Origin: Candidatus Poribacteria bacterium WGA-3G
GTDB lineage: Bacteria > Poribacteria > WGA-4E > WGA-3G
Direction: 5' to 3'
Assembly: GCA_000406005.1 (NCBI GenBank)
Contig: ASZN01000016.1
Location: 59,271-67,122, forward strand
DNA length: 7,852 bases
The translations under genes were made by a program, and so were the position numbers. Positions within the stretch are counted from its first letter, which is position 1; each line of letters opens with the position of its first letter. The notes under the pieces were generated by a model. That model ran no database searches and was not told where the DNA came from. It was given only the letters and a program-made list of their open reading frames with translations. Shown here one piece after another: positions 1 through 6,904 of this stretch.

Positions 1-154
1 CATTGCAAACAAAGAAGAAGTGCTAATTGCTATCATCATTACAGACAGAAACGGCAACGGTGGACTGGCTATAACCAACAAAGAAGGGATACCTGTTGCG
101 GGCATAGGGGTCGACAAAGACGGCTACGGCAAAATCGAAATTCGCAATAAATAA
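1..154 (+). CDS. C-terminal end of a repeat protein (NKEG / DxxGxG repeats), partial
   Basis: Only the last 50 complete codons are present, read from position 2 and ending at TAA 152-154; the start lies left of the window. Seen: two tandem units of 23 residues (2-70 and 71-139) followed by the first four residues of a third (140-151). Each unit begins I-x-N-K-E or a close variant, has a hydrophobic stretch with a conserved Ala, then D-x-x-G-x-G; the two units share about nine positions. The Asp/Gly/Asn-rich turns between short hydrophobic stretches suggest stacked beta-hairpins, but no catalytic motif or sorting signal is visible. The function is unknown. It could be a structural or surface protein, or the repeat tail of something larger. 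The reading frame is secure because of the periodicity; the family assignment is not. It is separated from the next gene by that gene's own promoter. Confidence 0.7.
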   Translation, partial: IANKEEVLIAIIITDRNGNGGLAITNKEGIPVAGIGVDKDGYGKIEIRNK

Positions 155-172
155 GAAAAACCTATTGTTAAC

Positions 173-201
173 TTGACAATTTTCATTTTTTGAGTTATAA
201 T
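173..201 (+). promoter_or_regulatory. Consensus sigma70-type promoter
   Basis: TTGACA (173-178) and TATAAT (196-201) are both perfect matches to the housekeeping consensus and are separated by exactly 17 bases. Transcription should start near 208, giving a leader of about 96 bases to the ATG at 304. A GTTAAC palindrome (167-172) directly abuts the -35 box and could be an operator, though this is inference. A promoter this close to consensus implies strong expression unless it is repressed. Confidence 0.8.
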
Positions 202-290
202 TATATCATAGGTACTAAAATATTATTTATGATACAGCAACATGTAATTGGCACAGGTATTGATTAACACATAATTTTCAAGTAAGAATA

Positions 291-296
291 AGGAGG
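291..296 (+). promoter_or_regulatory. Ribosome binding site fixing the start at ATG 304
   Basis: AGGAGG is a perfect Shine-Dalgarno core lying seven bases before ATG 304. It excludes the in-frame TTG at 298, which would sit almost on top of it. Confidence 0.8.
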
Positions 297-303
297 TTTG
301 GTC

Positions 304-786
304 ATGGAACTGAATGAAATGAATGGTTTTGATGGAGATGGAAATCCAACTACAATTCGACTTCCGGTCCCTCGCATAGTAAAGCAAGCATTACTTAATC
401 TTGATTATTCGCAAAATGCTCTTGAGAACCAAGAAACTGCACACCAACTAGCTGAACAGTTTTGCTTGTCTGAAATACAAAGAACTGTTGCGCGGAAAGA
501 CGGTGCGAAGCTTTGGCTTATGCAGGTAAATGGGGCGATCCAGTCCTTGGTGAATGAAGGAAAATTGCTCCGAACGAAGACTGCTACGATTATTACTACC
601 GATATATTTAAAAGTATGGTAGTTGATGTTCTTGAACAACTCAATTGCGATACTCGAGAGGTTTTTGTGAACCGAGATTGTGACACAAATACTACTCTAA
701 TTGAGGTAAGGACTAATCATTTAAATTTCAGCTTAGCATTCCTGAGACCGGATACCGGAGTTTCGGATGATCTTGATGCTAGTTAG
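304..786 (+). CDS. Small protein with a probable Mrr_N-like winged-helix domain
   Basis: The protein has 160 residues and no signal peptide or membrane segment, so it is probably cytoplasmic. Residues 19-98 look like the winged-helix domain found at the N-terminus of Mrr-type restriction enzymes. There is a LPVPRIVKQALLNL-type first helix, a helix pair with LAEQF (49-53), then W71-LMQVNGAIQSLVNEG and a short basic wing (KLLRTKTATIIT, 87-98). Residues 101-160 match nothing I recognise and end in an acidic tail. The Mrr catalytic domain with its D-x-n-Q/ExK nuclease residues is absent, and no methylase or restriction gene is adjacent. It may be a DNA-binding regulator or adaptor that kept only the DNA-reading part; that is inference. 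It has its own strong promoter and a perfect ribosome binding site. No clear terminator follows, only the inverted repeats at 777-912. The gene is AT-rich compared with the nitrate genes to the right. Confidence 0.8.
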   Translation: MELNEMNGFDGDGNPTTIRLPVPRIVKQALLNLDYSQNALENQETAHQLAEQFCLSEIQRTVARKDGAKLWLMQVNGAIQSLVNEGKLLRTKTATIITTDIFKSMVVDVLEQLNCDTREVFVNRDCDTNTTLIEVRTNHLNFSLAFLRPDTGVSDDLDAS

Positions 787-912
787 GAGAGATAACATCT
801 TTACCATTTTAGTTTTGGCAATAGTGATGTAAATACACTAAATGTTAACTAGCACAAGGCGTTAATTTTATTTCCCGTTACAGTGCCCATTAATGCACAA
901 TATAGTGTATTT
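777..912. repeat. Interleaved inverted repeats in the AT-rich intergenic gap
   Basis: Two perfect inverted repeats interlock. TGCTAGTTA (777-785, over the stop codon of the upstream gene) pairs with TAACTAGCA (846-854). AAATACACTA (831-840) pairs with TAGTGTATTT (903-912). A third, nested stem joins GCGTTAAT (859-866) and ATTAATGC (889-896) through one G-T pair. The a-b-a'-b' order is the layout of a pseudoknot. A T-rich run follows the last arm, so the outer stem might also help end transcription of the upstream gene, although its 62-base loop is large. By rough estimate, an AT-rich gap this size could give one such repeat by chance, less likely two. The rest of the 787-1008 gap holds no gene and no convincing consensus promoter for the gene at 1009. 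Confidence 0.4.
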
Positions 913-1017
913 TCTTCTTAATTTTCTCATATATTAACATATTTATACGTTTTTCTGTTTTTGTTTTTATGTTAACTTTCAACGTTTTTAGTATAGAAGG
1001 AGCGAACAATGTTAACT
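842..1017 (+). repeat. ATGTTAACT repeated three times upstream of and across the VIT gene start
   Basis: The 9-mer ATGTTAACT occurs at 842-850, 969-977 and 1009-1017; the last copy contains the start codon of the VIT/vWA gene. Its palindromic core GTTAAC also sits at 167-172 against the -35 box of the upstream gene. Copies spaced before a gene and over its start could be operator sites, but in DNA this AT-rich the case is only suggestive. Confidence 0.3.
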
Positions 1018-3102
1018 ATAATTTCCCTTGAACACACAGAAGGTCGTGTGATTCCCTTAAAAATCAGTCGCCACCACACCAAAATCAACATTAAAAACCA
1101 ACTTACAACAACGAAGGTAGACCAAGTTTTCGTCAATCCGAACAGCTTTGAAGTCAACGGTATGTATATTTTTCCTGTACCAGATGATGCCGTCGTTTCA
1201 AACCTCGCGCTGTCCGTTGATGGCAAGTCGGTAAACGGAGAACTTCTCTCTCAAGAACAATCCTATCGGATTTACAGGGACAGTGCCCGCTACGGTGAGA
1301 ATAGGGCGATTTTGGAGCATATCGGAACACGAGCGTTTGTCGTAGAAGTACCGGGAATTCCAGCGTCCGGTGAACGACGTATCCAATTTGCGTATTCGCA
1401 GGTTATTTCCGCAGATAGCGATCTCGCTAAGTACACCTATCCGCTATCGCTTGCGAAATCGGCATCTGGACTGATCGGAAATCTTCACGTTGAGATGGAG
1501 ATTGAAAGCGAGAATGAACTCAGAACGGTTTACTCACCCTCACACGAAGTTACCATTGACCGCAAGGACGATCACCACGTGCGTGTCAGTTACGAAGGCA
1601 CGGATGTAGACCCGGACGACGATTTTCTCTGCTACTACTCGGTTTCGGATGACAATTTCGGGATGACTTTACTCACGCATCGTGCCGATGAGAAGGAAGA
1701 TGGATACTTTATGCTCCTCGTTTCGCCTAAATATGAGGTGAAACAGACAGAGATTATTGAAAAGGACTTCATCTTCGTCTTGGATCGGTCGGGTAGTATG
1801 AGTGGTCGGAAGGTTGAGCAAGCGAAAGCGGCACTCCGTTATTGTGTCCAGAACTTGAACGACGGTGACCGGTTCAATCTAATCCTGTTCAACGAAGACA
1901 TCACCTCCCTTGCGGACAGACTGAACAGAGGCGAAGAGTGGTTTGGTGGCGAACGCTGGTCCGACGCTACAGTTTTGTCCGACAAACTCATTGATGTAAA
2001 AAATGGACGAGAAAAATCCTTCGCGTTTATTGACGGTATTGATGGACGCGGTATGACGAACATCAATGATGCACTGCGTGTTGCGTTAGCGGAGAACCCG
2101 GATCCGAACCGTCCACGGATTATCGTTTTCCTTACCGATGGATGCCCGACTGTAGGCGTAACGAACGCAGCCCAGATTCTCGAAAATGTCGCGAAAGCGA
2201 ACCGGAATTTATCCCGCATCTTTGTATTCGGTGTAGGGTATGATATAAATGACCACCTACTTGACAAAATGGCGGCGGATAACGGTGGCACGCGTAACTA
2301 TGTAACGCCAAACGAAAACATTGAAGATGCTGTGTCCTCTCTCTTCAGAAAAATGAATGAGCCAGTACTGGTGGATGTTGGGATCAATTTCGGACAGATT
2401 ATTACGAAAGAATTAACCCCGAATCGTCTGCCAGATATGTTCCGTGAGGAGCAGTTGACGCTTCTCGGCCGCTATGAAGGCCAGGGTGACACGGTTCTGA
2501 AACTTCGCGGAATCATCGGTAGTGAACAGCATGAGTTTTCCAAAGATGTTCACTTCTCTGCGCTTGAATCCGACAACGATTTCTTACCGCATCTCTGGGC
2601 ACAACGTAGAATAGCCGAATTGGTAGACGAGGCTGCTTTGAACGGTAGAACCAGAGAACTCGATGAAGAAATTGAACGTCTCAGCAAAGCGTACGGTGTG
2701 CTAACACCTTACACATCGTTCACCGAGGTAAACGATGGTTCACTACGCAGACAGTATGGTTCACGAATTTCCGAGGCCTACACGGCAGCGAGGCCTATGT
2801 CCGACAGGATTGCGTACACCAGAGAAATAGAGGCACAGAAATCCGCTGGGTACAGGATACAGAACGCTGATACGAGATATATTGGACGTAAGACCTTTCA
2901 TCGTCACGGAAATATGTGGGTAGACATTAAATATGATGGGAAATCAGAACGGACACAGATTGCGTTTGGCAGTGATGAATATTACGAACTGCGCAACCAT
3001 CTGCCTGACTTGGCAAAATATTCCAAACTTGCCAAAGATGCTCTCGTGATGATTATCTGCCACGAAGGTGTAAACTATGAGATTACACCACCCACGGTGT
3101 AA
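1009..3102 (+). CDS. VIT domain and von Willebrand factor A domain protein
   Basis: The protein has 697 residues. Residues about 10-140 form a VIT domain, the beta-rich module named after vault protein and inter-alpha-trypsin inhibitor heavy chain; the FPVPDDA and RRIQFAYSQV stretches are typical. Residues about 253-430 form a vWA domain with a complete metal ion-dependent adhesion site: D259-x-S261-x-S263, T350 in GMTN, and D377 in FLTDG. It should therefore bind Mg2+ and contact a protein partner through it. About 45 residues, longer than usual, separate the second vWA strand from the T350 motif. Residues 624-697 form a compact C-terminal module (KTFHRHGNMWVDIKYDGK and on) that I associate with bacterial VIT/vWA proteins. 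There is no signal peptide, transmembrane anchor or sortase motif, so it looks cytoplasmic, unlike secreted or membrane-anchored relatives. AGAAGGAG (995-1002) lies six bases before the ATG and fixes the start. The partner is unknown; no MoxR ATPase or protease gene is in view. The domains are secure, the biological role is not. Confidence 0.93.
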   Translation: MLTIISLEHTEGRVIPLKISRHHTKINIKNQLTTTKVDQVFVNPNSFEVNGMYIFPVPDDAVVSNLALSVDGKSVNGELLSQEQSYRIYRDSARYGENRAILEHIGTRAFVVEVPGIPASGERRIQFAYSQVISADSDLAKYTYPLSLAKSASGLIGNLHVEMEIESENELRTVYSPSHEVTIDRKDDHHVRVSYEGTDVDPDDDFLCYYSVSDDNFGMTLLTHRADEKEDGYFMLLVSPKYEVKQTEIIEKDFIFVLDRSGSMSGRKVEQAKAALRYCVQNLNDGDRFNLILFNEDITSLADRLNRGEEWFGGERWSDATVLSDKLIDVKNGREKSFAFIDGIDGRGMTNINDALRVALAENPDPNRPRIIVFLTDGCPTVGVTNAAQILENVAKANRNLSRIFVFGVGYDINDHLLDKMAADNGGTRNYVTPNENIEDAVSSLFRKMNEPVLVDVGINFGQIITKELTPNRLPDMFREEQLTLLGRYEGQGDTVLKLRGIIGSEQHEFSKDVHFSALESDNDFLPHLWAQRRIAELVDEAALNGRTRELDEEIERLSKAYGVLTPYTSFTEVNDGSLRRQYGSRISEAYTAARPMSDRIAYTREIEAQKSAGYRIQNADTRYIGRKTFHRHGNMWVDIKYDGKSERTQIAFGSDEYYELRNHLPDLAKYSKLAKDALVMIICHEGVNYEITPPTV

Positions 3103-3134
3103 CTTGCTTGATTCCTAAAACCGGTGATTGTTAT

Positions 3135-3165
3135 GGGCATGCATCCGTGCCTGCCCTTTCTTTTT
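3135..3165 (+). terminator. Rho-independent terminator of the VIT/vWA gene
   Basis: GGGCA pairs with TGCCC, then after a single T/C mismatch GCA pairs with TGC around a TCCG loop (3135-3156). The run TTTCTTTTT follows at once (3157-3165). It lies 32 bases after the stop codon. Confidence 0.8.
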
Positions 3166-3260
3166 ACTCCGGGAAAACGGAAAGTAGCAAATACACCTTT
3201 ATATCCCCTTTTAGATTTGGAAGCGACCAACTAACCTTCTATTGGATCAGCAAGAAAGAT

Positions 3261-3287
3261 GGCGAGGCATAGGAACCTCGTCCTGCA
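3261..3287 (-). terminator. GC-rich hairpin between convergent genes; possible terminator of narB
   Basis: GGCGAGG (3261-3267) pairs with CCTCGTC (3276-3282) with one G-T pair and an eight-base loop. On the minus strand it follows the narB stop codon by about 24 bases, and a T-rich run (ATCTTTCTT) comes next, so it may end the nitrate transcript. The run is interrupted by C, so strength is uncertain. On the minus strand its loop side reads GGTTCCTA, close to the GGTTTCTA of the palindrome at 6905-6933, so both may be copies of one dispersed palindromic element. The rest of the gap 3166-3305 holds nothing else I can support. Confidence 0.45.
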
Positions 3288-3305
3288 ACACAATTTGGTT
3301 CACAC

Positions 3306-5414
3306 CTACGAATTATCAGCCTCAATCCGTACGGCGCAGAATTTTAATTCCGGTTGCTTGGATACAGGGTCGAAAGCAGGATTTGTCACGTAATTCGCGT
3401 TGGTTTCGGCGTGGAAGAGGTCTCCCCAATGGAACGGCGTGAAAAGCAACCCGCGCCGAATTGCCTCTGTAACACGTGCCTTCGCATAACACCTTCCCCG
3501 TCGCCCGACAAGATAGATCCACTCACCGTCTTCAACACTGTTTTCTACTGCATCGTCCGGATGGATCTCCACGAACGGTTCCGGGTCTTTACGGACGAGC
3601 TGCGGCACCTTACCTGTCCGGGTACGTGTATGCCATTGACTCTCAATCCGTCCAGTCGTCAATCCGAGCGGAAACTCCACGTTTACATCTTCATCGGGTG
3701 GCTGATAGACCGGCGTTTTGAATTGTGCCTTCCCGGAATCGGTGAAAAACTTTGTGCGGACGTATCGGCGCGCCGTGCCGGGATGCCGGGGATGTGGACA
3801 GGGCCAGCGCAGTGATGTTTCGGCGAGCCGTTCGTTTGTCATTCCGAACTGATCGCACGGGGTGCCTGCAGTTAAGAGTCGGTATTCATCCCAAATTTCT
3901 TCAACGTTGTAGAAATCGAAATTCCGTTTGAATCCGAGCATCTTCGCAACCTGTGTAAATATCCACCAATCCGGTTTCGCTTCACCCGGTGGTGTCAGAA
4001 ACTGATCGCTGCGGACGACGAGGCGTTCACTGTTTGTCATTGTGCCCTGTTTCTCGCCCCACTGCGCAGCGGGGAGTAGCACATCCGCGTATTCCGCTGT
4101 TTCCGTTGGATAATAGCAATCCTGCACGATGACCAGGTCCGCACGACGCAAGCCTTCTTGTGATACTTTTGTGTCGGGCATACTGACTGCGGGGTTGGTG
4201 CATGCGATCCAGAGGGCGCGGACTTTTCCGTCGGCTGCTGCTTCAAACATCGGCACCGCTGTCAGTCCCGGTTTCGGGTCAATGCTGCCCGGTGGTAACC
4301 GCCACGCCCCTTCCAGATAGGCACGATGCATATCATTGGTGACGACACGGTAGCCGGGCAATTGGTGAGACAGATAGCCGACTTCTCTGCCGCCCATGGC
4401 ATTCGGTTGTCCCGTCAGCGAGAACGGACCGGCACCCTTTATACCGACTTCACCTAACTGGAGGTGCAGATTGATGAGTGCGACATTTTTATCAACGCCG
4501 CTTGTACTTTGATTGGTGCCTTGACAGTAAAAGCTGAGCAACCGACTCGGTTTAGAGAGGTATTCAACGATCTCGTCAATACGTGCGGGGTGAATATCGC
4601 AGGTGGTGAGAAGCGCGTCTTCGTCTAAGCTGTTCAGATGGTTCTCATAAGCACTGAAGTTCTCTGTGCTCCTACGGACGAAACGTCTATTGACCCGTCC
4701 TACCGCAAGAAGACGTTTTGCAATGAGTTGAAGAAAAGCGACATCGCTCCCAGGTGCGAGTGGCACATGGATATCTGAGAAATCTGCTGTCTTCGTGCGG
4801 CGCGGGTCTACAGCGATAATCCGCGCGTTGGGATCCAGCGCCCTTTGTTTCCGTATCATCTGGAAAAGTACGGGATGGTTTACCGCCATATTCGCACCGA
4901 TAATCAGAAAGACATCGGCGTGTTGAATATCGTCATAACAGGTCGGTGGACCGTCTGAACCGAACGCTTGCATATAACCGACCACCGCGGACGACATACA
5001 GAGCCGACTGTTCGTGTCTACGTTATTCGTTCGGAGAAAGCCTTTGAACAATTTATTGAAAATGTATGAAGCTTCCGTATCCAATTGTCCAGAGCCGTAG
5101 AACGCAATGGCATCTTTACCGTGCTCCAACTGGATTTCATGAAGCCGATTGGCTGTGAAAGCGATGGCTTCATCCCACGAAACTTCGCGAGGCTGTTCAC
5201 CCCGGCGGTCGCGAATCATCGGATACGCGAGTCTACCGTCGTGGTTTTGAAAGACCTGTTTCAGATGTGCCCCTTTTGGACAGAGCATTCCGTAGTTTGG
5301 AGCGACATCATTGTCCGCTGAGATTCTCGTAATTTTATTATCTTGGACGGTTGCGCGAATCACGCAACCGACCCCACAATAGGGACATACCGCTTTTCCT
5401 GTTGAGTTTTTCAT
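3306..5414 (-). CDS. narB: Assimilatory nitrate reductase catalytic subunit (molybdopterin, 4Fe-4S)
   Basis: The enzyme (702 residues) reduces nitrate to nitrite at a bis-molybdopterin guanine dinucleotide site, probably in the cytoplasm. A 4Fe-4S cluster is bound by C10, C13, C17 and C45 (CPYCGVGC, then LCPKG). Cysteine 139, in SRLCMSSAV, is the expected molybdenum ligand; it sits in the same motif as in NapA and NarB enzymes and separates this from formate dehydrogenases with selenocysteine and from NarG, which uses aspartate. The dinucleotide-binding domain spans about 579-702, with TTGRIESQWHTRTRTG and NPAFDPVSKQPELK. No twin-arginine signal is present, which argues against periplasmic NapA. 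Length fits cyanobacterial NarB or Bacillus NasC. The C-terminal [2Fe-2S] extension of Klebsiella-type NasA is absent, so electrons must come from ferredoxin or a separate flavoprotein, neither in view. The gene starts 25 bases after the transporter gene and is surely cotranscribed with it. ATG 5414 is the only reasonable start, although its ribosome binding site is distant. Confidence 0.93.
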   Translation of the reverse strand: MKNSTGKAVCPYCGVGCVIRATVQDNKITRISADNDVAPNYGMLCPKGAHLKQVFQNHDGRLAYPMIRDRRGEQPREVSWDEAIAFTANRLHEIQLEHGKDAIAFYGSGQLDTEASYIFNKLFKGFLRTNNVDTNSRLCMSSAVVGYMQAFGSDGPPTCYDDIQHADVFLIIGANMAVNHPVLFQMIRKQRALDPNARIIAVDPRRTKTADFSDIHVPLAPGSDVAFLQLIAKRLLAVGRVNRRFVRRSTENFSAYENHLNSLDEDALLTTCDIHPARIDEIVEYLSKPSRLLSFYCQGTNQSTSGVDKNVALINLHLQLGEVGIKGAGPFSLTGQPNAMGGREVGYLSHQLPGYRVVTNDMHRAYLEGAWRLPPGSIDPKPGLTAVPMFEAAADGKVRALWIACTNPAVSMPDTKVSQEGLRRADLVIVQDCYYPTETAEYADVLLPAAQWGEKQGTMTNSERLVVRSDQFLTPPGEAKPDWWIFTQVAKMLGFKRNFDFYNVEEIWDEYRLLTAGTPCDQFGMTNERLAETSLRWPCPHPRHPGTARRYVRTKFFTDSGKAQFKTPVYQPPDEDVNVEFPLGLTTGRIESQWHTRTRTGKVPQLVRKDPEPFVEIHPDDAVENSVEDGEWIYLVGRRGRCYAKARVTEAIRRGLLFTPFHWGDLFHAETNANYVTNPAFDPVSKQPELKFCAVRIEADNS

Positions 5415-5430
5415 TTTTTTTAGGTCGATG

Positions 5431-5437
5431 ACTCCTT
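5431..5437 (-). promoter_or_regulatory. Shine-Dalgarno of narB at unusually long spacing
   Basis: The minus strand reads AAGGAGT here, overlapping nothing but the gap after the transporter stop. The ATG at 5414 is 16 bases away, beyond the usual 5-10, and the interval ends in an unbroken A run that continues into the start codon (T 5414-5421 on the plus strand). No in-frame ATG, GTG or TTG lies closer. Translation may be weak or coupled to the transporter gene. Confidence 0.5.
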
Positions 5438-5439
5438 GT

Positions 5440-6789
5440 TTAGGACATAACCCCTTCGGCTTTCAGACGCTGTCTCTCTGCGAGTGCTGCGTCGAATGCT
5501 CTCTTCTCTGCGGCTTGGACTGCAGGCGAGAACCTCACGAGTGCCGTAGCGACAGAGGCAGCTGTGACCATTATGCCGAGATACAGCAAGCCTTGCTGCA
5601 TCGTGATACTCTCTGAACGGAACAGGAAACCCGCTGCGACAGCACCAGCGTTTCCACCTGCGCCGACGATGCCAGCGACGGCCCCCAATGCCTTCCTATT
5701 GATAAAGGGAACGATGCCAAACGTTGCACCTTCGGACATCTGCACAAAGAGACTGAAGACGATCATCACGCCGACGGCAAGCACGAGCACCGCCATCTGT
5801 GAGAAGAGCATCAGCATAACCCCTTCACCTAACAAGACAATGAAGAGGAACATAACACGTCCGCGAAGTCCCATATTTTTCGCGAAAAGATCGGAGAAAA
5901 AACCGCCAAGGCTCCGGGCAAAGATGTTCATTAAACCGAACAAACCGGCGATAAGTCCTGCGGTTTTGACATCCAGTTGGAAATGATCGTGATAGTAGAG
6001 TGCCGCGACGTTGTTGATTGTCAATTCGACCCCGAAACATGCGGCATAAATGACGAAAAGTGCCCAAACGCGATAGTCTTTAATCGCGAGCATGAAGGAC
6101 TCCATGCCTTTGCCTGCCGAGGGTTCGAGTTCACCGCGTTCACGGAGGTCTTTATAGTTTCCATCGGGTGCATCTTGGGTGAAAAAACAGTATGCGAATC
6201 CAGAAATAAACAGTGCAACGCCGGGAACAATCATCGCCAGTCGCCATCCGAGGAATTGGTCCACACCGAAACTGAGCACAGCCGTAAAGATGAGGGGCAT
6301 CACCATTTGTGTCACACCGCCGCCGAGGTTACCCCATCCGGCTGTTGTTGCGTTTGCTGTGCCGATAACGTTTGGCGCGAACATCATCGAAGTGTGATAC
6401 TGCGTGATAACGAACGCTGCGCCAATCGCACCGATTGCCAATCGAAATAGGAGGAAGGTTTCGTAATTCTGCGCGAGTCCGATACCCATCACAGGCAGCG
6501 AACCAAGGATTAATAACCATGTATATGCCTTCCGGGCGCCGATCTTGTCGCAGAGCGGTCCGATTAAGACGCGGACCAGCACCGTAATAGCGACGGAGGC
6601 GATAATCGTATTACCGATTTGTATTTTTGTTAACATCAGGTCTTCACGCACAATCGCCATAAGTGGGGCAATTCCAAACCAACCGAAAAATGCGAGGAAG
6701 AAGGCGAACCATGTCGTATGGAAAGTGCGCATCTGAATCGTTTTTAAACTAAAGAGATTTATTTGTGTCGCTTTATTTTTTATATCCAT
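5440..6789 (-). CDS. narK: MFS nitrate/nitrite transporter, NarK/NrtP type
   Basis: This is a 449-residue inner-membrane protein of the major facilitator superfamily with about 12 hydrophobic segments, expected to bring in nitrate (possibly also nitrite). Both signature glycine-rich motifs of the nitrate/nitrite porter family are present: AGWGNLGGGVTQ at 150-161 and GIVGAGGNAGAVAAG at 373-387. R73 (before IGPLCDKIGARK, the general MFS loop motif) and R292 (in ARSLGG) match the two arginines that bind the anion in E. coli NarK. The N-terminus before the first helix is about 24 residues and polar; the C-terminus ends in a short charged helix. AAGGA (minus strand, 6801-6805) lies 11 bases before the ATG, which supports the start; a later ATG at codon 20 has no such site. 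It lies between nirA (198 bp upstream, with its own likely promoter) and narB (25 bp downstream). The context favours uptake for assimilation rather than the nitrate/nitrite exchange of respiring cells. Confidence 0.93.
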   Translation of the reverse strand: MDIKNKATQINLFSLKTIQMRTFHTTWFAFFLAFFGWFGIAPLMAIVREDLMLTKIQIGNTIIASVAITVLVRVLIGPLCDKIGARKAYTWLLILGSLPVMGIGLAQNYETFLLFRLAIGAIGAAFVITQYHTSMMFAPNVIGTANATTAGWGNLGGGVTQMVMPLIFTAVLSFGVDQFLGWRLAMIVPGVALFISGFAYCFFTQDAPDGNYKDLRERGELEPSAGKGMESFMLAIKDYRVWALFVIYAACFGVELTINNVAALYYHDHFQLDVKTAGLIAGLFGLMNIFARSLGGFFSDLFAKNMGLRGRVMFLFIVLLGEGVMLMLFSQMAVLVLAVGVMIVFSLFVQMSEGATFGIVPFINRKALGAVAGIVGAGGNAGAVAAGFLFRSESITMQQGLLYLGIMVTAASVATALVRFSPAVQAAEKRAFDAALAERQRLKAEGVMS

Positions 6790-6816
6790 TTTTTAAATTT
6801 TCCTTGTGGTTCGGTC

Positions 6817-6845
6817 AGCAGCGTTTCAGGATTTAGCTGCGTTTC
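6817..6845. repeat. Short direct repeat in the transporter leader
   Basis: AGCAGCGTTTC (6817-6827) recurs as AGCTGCGTTTC (6835-6845), 10 of 11 bases alike, 18 bases apart. The GCAGC and GCTGC cores are also complementary, so the transcript could fold into a small hairpin (6818-6822 with 6836-6840). It lies between the predicted promoter and the transporter ATG, where a regulator or antiterminator could act. This role is inferred. Confidence 0.35.
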
Positions 6846-6868
6846 CGTTCTTATATCATTTCTAAAAG

Positions 6869-6897
6869 TTTATATTGCATTAACCACACACCGTCCA
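6869..6897 (-). promoter_or_regulatory. Predicted promoter of the transporter-narB unit
   Basis: On the minus strand TGGACG (6897-6892, four of six -35 matches) and TATAAA (6874-6869, five of six -10 matches) are 17 bases apart. Transcription would start near 6862, giving a leader of about 72 bases. A second possible extended -10 (TGATATAAG) lies just downstream without a matching -35. If real, the transporter and narB can be expressed separately from nirA. Confidence 0.45.
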
Positions 6898-6904
6898 CCC
6901 AGAC

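Noticed and set aside
298..303. TTG start two codons upstream for the Mrr_N-like gene
   Set aside because: It would leave almost no space after AGGAGG at 291-296, while ATG 304 has ideal spacing.
304..786. Mrr restriction endonuclease
   Set aside because: Only the winged-helix part is present; the nuclease domain and its catalytic residues are missing and no fragment of them follows.
969..1028. Short upstream reading frame beginning at the ATGTTAACT copy at 969
   Set aside because: It is about 20 codons, has no ribosome binding site, is out of frame with the VIT gene, and overlaps its start. It is better seen as one copy of the repeated 9-mer.
1839..2291. Minus-strand open frame of 150 codons inside the VIT/vWA gene
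   Set aside because: It is antisense to the conserved vWA domain and has no recognisable protein features; it is a shadow of the real gene.
3306..5414. Formate dehydrogenase or periplasmic NapA
   Set aside because: The molybdenum ligand is Cys in SRLCMSSAV, no selenocysteine codon is used, and there is no Tat signal; the neighbours are nitrate transporter and nitrite reductase genes.
5564..6450. Plus-strand open frames antisense to the transporter
   Set aside because: They mirror the codon pattern of the transporter gene, show no domain, and lack convincing ribosome sites.
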